Part shown: positions 6,964-13,156 of the stretch, piece by piece
Layout of the letters: every line of letters starts with the position of its first letter
Position numbering within the stretch: position 1 is the stretch's first letter
Assembly (NCBI GenBank): GCA_025455345.1
Contig: JALOMS010000077.1
Coordinates: forward strand, 1 to 13,156
Origin: Thermoflexibacter sp.
GTDB lineage: Bacteria > Bacteroidota > Bacteroidia > Cytophagales > Thermoflexibacteraceae
DNA: 13,156 bases
Reading direction: 5' to 3'
Translations under genes and position numbers: made by a program
Notes under the pieces: generated by a model
Databases searched by the model: none
What the model saw: the letters and a program-made list of their open reading frames with translations, nothing else
Told to the model about the DNA's origin: nothing

Positions 6964-7500
6964 TTATTTATATCTCGGAATTTTGATTTTCTCATAAATA
7001 ATAGACGCACTTGGGAAAATCCCCTTGATTTTATAATAAGTTTCGTAGGCTTTGGGTTTGTCCAAATAATTGCCTAACTTGACCTTGAAATTCGGTTGTA
7101 CATATTCTAATTCAGGTCTTTCATCAAATACCAACCTTGCATTATTCAACTCTGCCATTGCCTTCTCGGCTTCTTTGCGCTCCAATCCAGAATAGATTTG
7201 TATTCGATATCCTTTGATAGTGAATGACTTATTACTTTCTGCTATTTCACTCATCAATGTATCTAAAGTTACATTCATGCTTCCCAAGGGAGTTTGAAGG
7301 GAAGTAGGAGGTTTAATAGAAGTTTCTTGCATCGTTGAGTTTTTTACAGGAACATCGTCGGGATTAAATTTTACCCTAAAATTACTAACATCATCATTAA
7401 AATTAGTGTTTTGGGTAGAAGACGTAACCGTAGTAGGAGATTTGCAACCCATCAAAATACTGATTGCAATAATAAAAATATACACTTGCGCTTGTTTCAT
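6964..7500 (-). CDS. SPOR-domain lipoprotein
   Basis: A 178-residue predicted lipoprotein. Starting from the ATG at 7500, the N-terminus MKQAQVYIFIIAISILMGC gives a short signal peptide with a lipobox-like ILMG before Cys19; an in-frame ATG at 7524 would add eight charged residues and crowd the divergent gene, so 7500 is preferred. A Thr/Ser/Asn-rich linker (20-90) leads to a C-terminal SPOR-like domain (about 96-172), with GYRIQIYSG as the first strand, PNFKVKLGNYLDKPKAYETY in the middle and ASIIYEKIKI as the last strand. SPOR domains bind glycan strands of peptidoglycan stripped of stem peptides, often at division sites. The attachment here is inferred to be to the outer or inner membrane on the periplasmic side. 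It is divergent, only 52 bases from the type III polyketide synthase. Confidence 0.83.
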   Translation of the reverse strand: MKQAQVYIFIIAISILMGCKSPTTVTSSTQNTNFNDDVSNFRVKFNPDDVPVKNSTMQETSIKPPTSLQTPLGSMNVTLDTLMSEIAESNKSFTIKGYRIQIYSGLERKEAEKAMAELNNARLVFDERPELEYVQPNFKVKLGNYLDKPKAYETYYKIKGIFPSASIIYEKIKIPRYK

Positions 7501-7552
7501 AATTTTATCCTGTTTATCTTTCAAAATAACATCATTCTATTGAAAAATCAAA

Positions 7553-8653
7553 ATGTCGACATCTTATATTACTGCCATAGGTGTAGCTAATCCTCCCACC
7601 AGAGTCGCCCAACCGCAAATAGCAAGCTTTATGGCGCAGGCACTCCAGCTAAGTCCGATAGAGGAAAGAAAGTTAAAAATGTTTTATAAATCTACTGCCA
7701 TTGCGTATCGTCATTCGGTCATAGAAGATTATGGAAAATTAGACAATTTTGATTTTTTTCCTAATACGCCTACTTTAGAGCCATTCCCGACTACTGCCAA
7801 GCGCATGGAACTCTATGAGAAATATGCTACTGACTTATGTATAGAAGCTGTTAATCAGTGCTTTGATGACCAAAATATGCTTTATCAAGTTACGCATTTG
7901 ATTACGGTAAGTTGCACAGGGATGTTTGCGCCTGGGATAGATATAGAACTGATAGAACGGCTCAAGTTGTCCTCCTATACCCAAAGGATTTGCATCAATT
8001 TTATGGGTTGTTATGCCGCATTTAACGCCTTAAAGGTGGCAGATGCGATATGCAAAGCAGACCAACAAGCCAATGTGCTTATTGTCAATGTAGAACTATG
8101 CACCTTGCATTTTCAAAAAGAAAATACAGAAAATCACATACTTGCCAATGCCATTTTTGCTGATGGGGCGGCAGCTATGCTTGTTCAGTCAAAAGCATCT
8201 CAAAAAAAGGCAATTAGTTTAGAAGGATTTTACTGTGATTTGGCTTTTGAGGGTAGGGAAGATATGGCTTGGTTTGTAAGAGATTGGGGGTTTGAGATGC
8301 AACTTTCCTCGTATGTGCCGAGCTTGTTGGAGAGTAAAATGAAAGACCTCATTGTCAATTTATTACAAAAGTTCTCGCTGACTTTAGAACAGATAGATAC
8401 GATGGCTATACACCCTGGGGGAAAAAAAATCTTAGAAACGGCTGAAAAAGTCTTGAATATTAGCGCGGAAAAAAACAAATACTCATACCAAGTGCTGAAA
8501 AACTATGGCAATATGTCTTCTGTTACCGTTGTTTTTGTATTAAAAAATATTTTAGAAAATTTTGACTTTACAAAAGATAAAGCCAATATTCTCAGCATGG
8601 CTTTTGGACCTGGACTGACTATAGAGTCTGCTCTTTTGCAGATTCATCAATAA
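7553..8653 (+). CDS. Type III polyketide synthase (chalcone/stilbene synthase-like)
   Basis: A 366-residue homodimeric ketosynthase of the thiolase fold that condenses a CoA-bound starter with malonyl-CoA units without an acyl carrier protein. The catalytic triad is intact: Cys153 in FMGCYAAFNALK, His287 in AIHPGGKKIL and Asn320 in NYGNMSSVTV. The family's C-terminal signature appears as AFGPGLTIES (350-359), and VSCTGMFAPGID (119-130) and ADGAAAML (203-210) are also typical. Length is normal. The starter, number of extensions and cyclisation type cannot be read from sequence; bacterial members near methyltransferases commonly make alkylpyrones, alkylresorcinols or phloroglucinol-type products. 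The ATG at 7553 is the natural start (MSTSYITAIGVANPP). A methyltransferase gene follows after 30 bases on the same strand, forming a two-gene unit. The short 52-base divergent gap must hold promoters for both directions. Confidence 0.94.
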   Translation: MSTSYITAIGVANPPTRVAQPQIASFMAQALQLSPIEERKLKMFYKSTAIAYRHSVIEDYGKLDNFDFFPNTPTLEPFPTTAKRMELYEKYATDLCIEAVNQCFDDQNMLYQVTHLITVSCTGMFAPGIDIELIERLKLSSYTQRICINFMGCYAAFNALKVADAICKADQQANVLIVNVELCTLHFQKENTENHILANAIFADGAAAMLVQSKASQKKAISLEGFYCDLAFEGREDMAWFVRDWGFEMQLSSYVPSLLESKMKDLIVNLLQKFSLTLEQIDTMAIHPGGKKILETAEKVLNISAEKNKYSYQVLKNYGNMSSVTVVFVLKNILENFDFTKDKANILSMAFGPGLTIESALLQIHQ

Positions 8654-8683
8654 GCAAATATTCATATTCAAAATATAAATAGT

Positions 8684-9394
8684 ATGTTCAAACAACGTTC
8701 TTCGCAACCCGAACTCATGGACGACTTAGCATTAGAAGGGACGGCTTTGCGGAAAAATTTAGATGAATTAGAATTGATTAATAAGTATTTAGGTGGTAAC
8801 GAAGTGGTGATTGGGGCATTAGAAAATCTCTACCGCCAAGGGTTGATTACTCAAGACAAGGAAATTAGTATTGCGGATTTGGGCTGTGGTGGGGGAGATA
8901 CCCTAAGGGCAATTGCTCGCTGGGCTAAGCGTAAAAAACTGAATATCAAGCTAATTGGTATAGATGCCAACCCTTTTATGCTGGACTATGCCCAAGAAAA
9001 AGCTACTCAATATCAAGCTGTTATAGAGCTAAAGCAAATAAATATTTTTTCACAATCTTTTGACAATCAGCAATATGATATTATTATTTGTAGTTTGTTT
9101 TGTCATCATTTTTCTAATGAAGAGCTAATCAACTTATTTAGTAAGATAAAAAAACAAATTCGTATTGCATTTATTGTCAATGACTTACATAGGCATTGGT
9201 TTGCTTATTATAGCATCAAATACATTACTAAGCTATTCAATGGCTCTTATTTGGTACAAAACGATGCTCCTCTTTCTGTATTAAGGGCTTTCAAGAAAAA
9301 TGAATTAGATTTATTATTACAAAAATCAGGTATTCAAAAGTATAGCCTATTGTGGAAGTGGGCGTTTCGTTATCAAATCATTGCCTATTGTTAA
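8684..9394 (+). CDS. SAM-dependent methyltransferase paired with the type III PKS
   Basis: A 236-residue class I methyltransferase. Motif I, which binds the cofactor's methionine/adenosine side, is ADLGCGGGD (64-72); the acidic second motif is GIDANP (92-97); a YDIIICSLFCHHF strand (131-143) corresponds to motif IV. The N-terminus carries the PELMDD...L...L.ELELINKYLGG pattern (about 9-38), which I associate with methyltransferases encoded next to type III polyketide synthases in Bacteroidota; that link is from memory of the family. It probably O- or C-methylates the product of the upstream synthase, an inference from 30-base spacing and shared strand. In many such loci a flavin-dependent oxidoreductase is also present; here none follows, because the gene converges on hyuA with only 13 bases between stop codons. 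Confidence 0.88.
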   Translation: MFKQRSSQPELMDDLALEGTALRKNLDELELINKYLGGNEVVIGALENLYRQGLITQDKEISIADLGCGGGDTLRAIARWAKRKKLNIKLIGIDANPFMLDYAQEKATQYQAVIELKQINIFSQSFDNQQYDIIICSLFCHHFSNEELINLFSKIKKQIRIAFIVNDLHRHWFAYYSIKYITKLFNGSYLVQNDAPLSVLRAFKKNELDLLLQKSGIQKYSLLWKWAFRYQIIAYC

Positions 9395-9407
9395 AAAAAT
9401 GAGCAAA

Positions 9408-11483
9408 TTAGTACCTTAGATTGATGACGATATTCTTGTATTTGTCTATGATAATAGTGCTGTTTTTGCCTATGACAGTAGTAGATTCCATTTCTTCGAT
9501 GATAGCTGGACCTTCTAATTGTTCATGAGGATTGAGCAAATAGCGCGCATATACAGGGCAGTTTATGGCATCTTTTTCATTGGGCAAGTACACCTTGCGA
9601 TAACCCTTGAGAGCCTTCTCTCCCTGCTCACTTACTATTTGTTGGGGCTGTATTTGAGGGGCTTTCCCACTAATGACTACGCGCCAAGTTACAGTTTCCA
9701 TACCAATATCATCTATCGTTCTCCCATAGCGTTGGGTGTATTCCTCTTTAAAGTTTTGTTGTATTTCCTTAATACTCATATTGCTAAGAGAATCATTAGG
9801 AATATTTACTGTAATTTCGTGTCCCTGTCCAGTATATCTCATGTCTGCTACTCTCTTAATAATCGCCTCTGATTTTGGGATACCTGCCCTCTCCAAAAAT
9901 AGGAAACCTTCTTGTTCCATTTCCGTTAAAAAACGATTTACTCTGTCCCAATCCATACTCAATAAAGGGCAGACAAAACTGCGAATCTGTTCGCTTGCTA
10001 CTGGAGAAACCAAAAAACCCAAAGCAGAAGTAACACCAGCACCCACAGGAATAATAAGTTGGGGAGCATTCAACAAGCGAGCTACTTGGAAAGCATGAAC
10101 GGGACCAGCCCCACCAAAAGCAAGCATACTGTACCCTCTTGGGTCTCTTCCTTTTTCTAAGATATGCACTCTGGCAGCATTTGCCATATTCTCATTGACA
10201 ATGCGATGAATCCCTATTGCGGCTTCTTCTATGCTAATTCCCAAAGGATTAGCAATGTATTCTTCTATTGCTTTTCTTGCTTTTTCTCGATTGAGTTGCA
10301 TAGTTCCCCCCAAAAAATAGTTTTCGTTGAGATACCCCAATACCAAATCAGCATCAGTAACTGTGGGGAGTTTTCCGCCTCTGTCATAGCAAGCGGGACC
10401 AGGCTCCGAAGCGGCACTTTCAGGTCCTACTTTGAGTAAGCCCAAGCTATCTATATGGGCAATACTTCCCCCACCTGCCCCTATTTCTATCATATCTATC
10501 ACAGGAATACGCACAGGCAGACCGCTTCCCTTTTTAAAACGCCTTACCCGCGCCGCCTCAAATTGGTTGGTGATTTCAGGTTGAGAATGGTGGATTAAGG
10601 AGGCTTTAGCAGTAGTTCCGCCCATGTCAAAAGTAAGCAAGTCGGGCATGTCCATCAGCTTTCCAAAGAAAACCCCAGCCATACTTCCGCCAGCAGGACC
10701 AGATTCTAAAAGTTGAATGGGTATTTGTCTTGCGCCATCTACGGTGGTAAGCCTACCACTGGATATCATAATATGAATAATTCCGTCAAAACCTATGGCT
10801 TGGAGTCGTGAACGCAAATTGAGTAGGTAATGGTCGGTAATGGGTTGTACATAAGCATTCATTGCCGTAGCAGAAGTCCGTTCATATTCTCTAATCTCAG
10901 GCATAACTTCGCAAGAAAGGCTAAAGTAAATATGAGGGAAATTTTTTTTGATATAATCTCCTACGATTTGTTCATGCAAAGGATTTGCAAAAGAATGAAG
11001 GAAGCAAACCGCAATAGATTTTACGCCTTTTGCGACTAAGGTTTGTACTTGTTTGCTCATCTCATCGAGGTCGATAGGCGCAAGAATCTCGCCTTTGTGA
11101 TTCATACGCTCGCTGATGCCTAAGCGGAAGTTTCTTGGGATAAGAGGCTCTGGTACAGACAAAAATATGTCATAAATATCGTATCGTAGCTCTCTGCCTA
11201 TCTCCAATACATCTTCGAAGCCCTTAGTAGTTAATAGACCTATTCTGTCCCCTCTGCGCTCTATAACCGCATTAGTAACTAAAGTAGTACCATGAATGAC
11301 TGTATTAACTTGTTTGGCACTTATATTAGTTCGTGCCAATAATTCTTTAGTACCATTAATAATGCCATTAGAAGGGTCATCATAAGTAGTAAGCGTTTTT
11401 CCAAAATATAATTTACCTGTCTTTTCTTCTAAAAGAACCAAATCAGTAAATGTACCTCCGATGTCTATACCAAGTTTGTACAT
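9408..11483 (-). CDS. Hydantoinase/oxoprolinase family protein, A-subunit type (HyuA-like)
   Basis: A 691-residue cytoplasmic protein of the ASKHA ATPase fold found in N-methylhydantoinase A, 5-oxoprolinase and acetone carboxylase beta-type subunits, which use ATP to activate an amide or ketone substrate. The N-terminus MYKLGIDIGGTFTDLV holds the phosphate-1 loop (residues 7-14). IHGTTLVTNAVIERRG (about 63-78), ESGPAGG (260-266) and FDMGGTTAK (285-293) follow, then GAGGGSIAHID, SEPGPACYDRGG and the late LAFGGAGPVHAF. Length and order match a complete HyuA with N-terminal, core and C-terminal domains. I start at 11483 because the family begins right before DIGGTFTD; an upstream in-frame ATG (11510) would add nine unrelated residues. 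The substrate is not identifiable. The partner B subunit normally lies next to A, but no such gene is here on either side, so either it is elsewhere or this protein acts with another partner. Confidence 0.9.
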   Translation of the reverse strand: MYKLGIDIGGTFTDLVLLEEKTGKLYFGKTLTTYDDPSNGIINGTKELLARTNISAKQVNTVIHGTTLVTNAVIERRGDRIGLLTTKGFEDVLEIGRELRYDIYDIFLSVPEPLIPRNFRLGISERMNHKGEILAPIDLDEMSKQVQTLVAKGVKSIAVCFLHSFANPLHEQIVGDYIKKNFPHIYFSLSCEVMPEIREYERTSATAMNAYVQPITDHYLLNLRSRLQAIGFDGIIHIMISSGRLTTVDGARQIPIQLLESGPAGGSMAGVFFGKLMDMPDLLTFDMGGTTAKASLIHHSQPEITNQFEAARVRRFKKGSGLPVRIPVIDMIEIGAGGGSIAHIDSLGLLKVGPESAASEPGPACYDRGGKLPTVTDADLVLGYLNENYFLGGTMQLNREKARKAIEEYIANPLGISIEEAAIGIHRIVNENMANAARVHILEKGRDPRGYSMLAFGGAGPVHAFQVARLLNAPQLIIPVGAGVTSALGFLVSPVASEQIRSFVCPLLSMDWDRVNRFLTEMEQEGFLFLERAGIPKSEAIIKRVADMRYTGQGHEITVNIPNDSLSNMSIKEIQQNFKEEYTQRYGRTIDDIGMETVTWRVVISGKAPQIQPQQIVSEQGEKALKGYRKVYLPNEKDAINCPVYARYLLNPHEQLEGPAIIEEMESTTVIGKNSTIIIDKYKNIVINLRY

Positions 11484-11552
11484 AAGCGTTGTAGGTTTTA
11501 TACATCGCAAGTTATAAAAAATGATTAAGTTATTTAACTATAATCTTTTATT

Positions 11553-12171
11553 TTAAAATCCTTTGTTGATGAATATACCCAGATTAGTAGTATTGTTGAA
11601 CTCCTTACCTACTTGACTCAGATTTGCGCCTATGCCAAACTGAAACCAATCCTTATAATTTAGCCCCACTCTAAACTGCTGATAACTAAATACATGACCT
11701 TCATTTGCAAATAAGGGTTCCCAGAGAAATTGGTTGTACAATTTCCAATTTTCAGAAATCTTAGGGGTATAAAATAAAAGAATGAAGACGCTGTACCCTG
11801 CTTTGTCTATATCAGGCAAATAGGAGAGGGCGGGGAGTACATTTAAAAAAAGGTCATGTCTTTGGATTTGGTAAGAAAATGAAATGCGTGGGGCAAACTG
11901 TCCACCTGCCAAAATCCCACCCGCAGAAATCCCCACATTAGTATTAATATGATACGTACCGACTTGATAAATAGAATAAACACTATTTATAATCTAAAGA
12001 GTAATAAGTAAAATTAAACAAACTCAATTTCTTTTTTTTGTCTAAGTCTTTATTCCAAAAAAATTGATAATCTGCCGACCTATTCCCTACCAAAAGTTGG
12101 GTACTAACTTGAGCAAATAAATTAGTATGAGAAAGCAGATTTAACAAAAGCAAAAGCAATACTTTTTTCAT
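11553..12171 (-). pseudogene. Outer-membrane beta-barrel-like protein gene split by a frameshift
   Basis: Two minus-strand reading frames appear to be one gene. The first (12171-11983, 62 codons) has a signal peptide (MKKVLLLLLLNLLSHTNLFA, cleavage before Gln) and short amphipathic strands ending SLDYK before a TAG stop. The second frame is open from just downstream and reads NSVYSIYQVGTYHINTNVGI, then alternating beta-strand sequence to a C-terminal GIFINKGF, ending in Phe as outer-membrane barrels do. Deleting one A in the AAA codon at 11986-11988 joins them as SLDY-NSVY without a gap, giving about 205 residues. A GTG at 11936 could start the second part alone but would lack a signal peptide. 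The protein resembles small Bacteroidota barrels of unknown function. It may be a real pseudogene, a sequencing error, or a gene using +1 frameshifting; the first two are more likely. Confidence 0.68.
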
Positions 12172-12254
12172 ATAGATTTTGGGAAGATTGCGATAATAAT
12201 TTAAACTTTGTCAAATATTTTGATAATCTGAATATCTACTTATTTACCATAAAA

Positions 12255-12288
12255 TACAAAACTTGTGTTTGATAATTAAAGTTTTGTA
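12255..12288 (-). terminator. Possible weak terminator hairpin overlapping the end of the DinB-family gene
   Basis: A perfect 10-bp inverted repeat (TACAAAACTT at 12255-12264, AAGTTTTGTA at 12279-12288) encloses a 14-base loop that contains the stop codon at 12276-12278. On the minus strand the stem is followed by TTTTATGG. The stem is AT-rich and the T-run short, so termination would be modest. Confidence 0.4.
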
Positions 12289-12734
12289 CCCCATTCCCAT
12301 AATCCAAAAAGTATCTTTTTATCTACGGGAGTACCTGACTGTTTCATACACAAGACGATTTGACCTCTATGATGGCTTTCATGAGAAATCAAATATCCTA
12401 AAAAAGCCGTAGGGTGTGGTTTAAAACCTTTTAATTTACCTTCTGAAAGAGCCTTTGCCAGAAGTTGATGGATAGCCTTCCCACTTTTACCCAATTGTGT
12501 TATAAGCAAGGTTTTTGTAATATTTTCTTTTTCTATTTTCTCTACATCACTTAAGAGTTCAGGCATAGCTTCTTTAATCCACATCAGTCTAACATTATGG
12601 ATATGAGCAAATTGCTCACCAACATTTCTCCCTTTTGATGTAGCAATAGCCTTTAAATCTTCTTCCTTTATTGCATTTAAGAGATAAATATCTATTTGAT
12701 TATTGATTTCCCATGTTTCTATCAACTGTTCCAT
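12276..12734 (-). CDS. DinB-family (DinB/YfiT-like) metal-binding four-helix protein
   Basis: A 152-residue cytoplasmic protein with the DinB-like four-helix-bundle pattern. Candidate metal-binding histidines are in GEQFAHIHNVRLMW (His44 or His46) and in the family's hallmark ISHESHHRGQI (His118, His121, His122). The length is standard. Members are structurally related to bacillithiol and mycothiol transferases and maleylpyruvate isomerase, so a thiol-dependent transferase role is possible, but most have no known function and the name DinB does not imply the DNA polymerase of E. coli. The gene starts 28 bases after the mltG stop on the same strand, with no room for a clear terminator between, so cotranscription with mltG is likely. 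Confidence 0.88.
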   Translation of the reverse strand: MEQLIETWEINNQIDIYLLNAIKEEDLKAIATSKGRNVGEQFAHIHNVRLMWIKEAMPELLSDVEKIEKENITKTLLITQLGKSGKAIHQLLAKALSEGKLKGFKPHPTAFLGYLISHESHHRGQIVLCMKQSGTPVDKKILFGLWEWGTKL

Positions 12735-12762
12735 CTTGGTTTAAGTTTATAAATTTTTACCT

Positions 12763-13156
12763 TTATCTTCTAATGCCTAATTTGTCTAAGGCATCTTGAA
12801 ATTTTTTACTATTCTTCTTATGCTCATCATAAGTAACAGCAAAAGCATGATAACCAGAGAGGTCTTCTTTTGCACAGAAAAACATATATTCATGTTTTTC
12901 ATAATCCAACACCGCTTCCAAATAACTAATCGAAGGCAGATAAATGGGACCAGGCGGCAAACCCGAATATTTGTATGTATTGTATGGAGAATCAAATTCT
13001 AAATCTTTATAAAGCACACGCTGTTTGCTAAAGTCGCCGATTGCATAAACTACGGTTGGGTCTGCCCTCAATAGCTCATTTTGGTTGAGTCTATTCATAT
13101 AAACACCAGCTACTTTTTTAGCTTCATCTTTCTTTTTGGTTTCTGACTCGACGATA
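12763..13156 (-). CDS. mltG: Endolytic murein transglycosylase MltG, C-terminal part (5' end beyond window)
   Basis: The final 131 codons of a YceG/MltG-family protein; the start lies to the right of the window. The visible part begins in IVESET, where the first Glu matches the catalytic glutamate of MltG (IVEKET in well-studied homologues). It continues with KKVAGVYMNRL, then LLRADPTVVYAIG (family form: LQSDPTVIYG), DSPYNTYKYSGLPPGPIYLPS (family form: SPYNTY...GLPPGPI.NPG), and a closing SGYHAFAVTYDEHKKN, corresponding to the H.F..T..EH.. motif. These residues surround the active site, so the C-terminal catalytic half looks intact. MltG cleaves nascent peptidoglycan glycan strands on the periplasmic side of the inner membrane and helps set strand length. 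The membrane anchor and LysM-like region are not in view. Confidence 0.93.
   Translation of the reverse strand, partial: IVESETKKKDEAKKVAGVYMNRLNQNELLRADPTVVYAIGDFSKQRVLYKDLEFDSPYNTYKYSGLPPGPIYLPSISYLEAVLDYEKHEYMFFCAKEDLSGYHAFAVTYDEHKKNSKKFQDALDKLGIRR

Noticed and set aside
9395..9407. Shared terminator between the converging methyltransferase and hyuA genes
   Set aside because: The 13-base gap and its flanks contain no inverted repeat, so transcripts may simply overlap.
9519..11039. Several plus-strand open frames inside the hyuA region
   Set aside because: They lie opposite a continuous 691-residue HyuA reading frame and show Cys/Ser-rich, non-protein-like composition typical of antisense frames.
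12786..13002. Alternative frames on both strands across the mltG end
   Set aside because: The mltG frame holds the catalytic glutamate and all conserved C-terminal motifs; the others are shadows.
1..13156. CRISPR arrays, tRNA or rRNA genes, insertion sequences, toxin-antitoxin or defence systems
   Set aside because: Looked for and not seen: no regularly spaced repeats, no transposase or nuclease motifs, no tRNA-like cloverleaf, and nearly all sequence is accounted for by recognisable genes.

Overview
The window reads as a stretch of AT-rich chromosome from a member of the Bacteroidota, probably a Cytophagales-like lineage. The evidence is indirect: a large secreted Tricorn-like S41 peptidase with a propeller N-terminus, a DUF6090-like membrane protein, a lipoprotein with a SPOR domain, a solitary pyruvate dehydrogenase E1-alpha gene, a type III polyketide synthase paired with a methyltransferase, and candidate promoters of the Bacteroidota TAnnTTTG type rather than sigma70 boxes. 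No rRNA, tRNA, CRISPR, insertion sequence, phage gene or attachment site was seen. The genes look like ordinary core and accessory chromosome.

Left part (1-4605, all minus strand): reading in the direction of transcription, mazG (house-cleaning NTP pyrophosphohydrolase), an OppB/DppB-type ABC permease, a DUF115/MptE-like protein that starts 11 bases after the permease stop, uppP (undecaprenyl-diphosphatase) ending in a clear intrinsic terminator, and the first 236 codons of a Tricorn-like peptidase that runs off the left edge. Several of these act in or at the envelope.

Middle (4606-7500): a 332-base divergent intergenic region separates mazG from a plus-strand single-pass membrane protein. 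That gene converges on pdhA across a strong hairpin. Upstream of pdhA lies a SPOR-domain lipoprotein.

Right-centre (7553-11483): a plus-strand two-gene unit encodes a type III polyketide synthase with an intact Cys-His-Asn triad and a SAM-dependent methyltransferase. This is the only visible specialised-metabolism locus. It converges, with 13 bases between stop codons, on a full-length hydantoinase/oxoprolinase A-type gene that has no B subunit beside it.

Right end (11553-13156, minus strand): an outer-membrane beta-barrel-like gene split by a one-base frameshift, a DinB-family protein, and the C-terminal part of the lytic transglycosylase MltG, whose 5' end lies beyond the window.

The points most worth a second look are the compact PKS-methyltransferase unit, the permease/DUF115 coupling, the orphan HyuA, and the frameshifted barrel gene. 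I found no clearly unprecedented multi-gene system.
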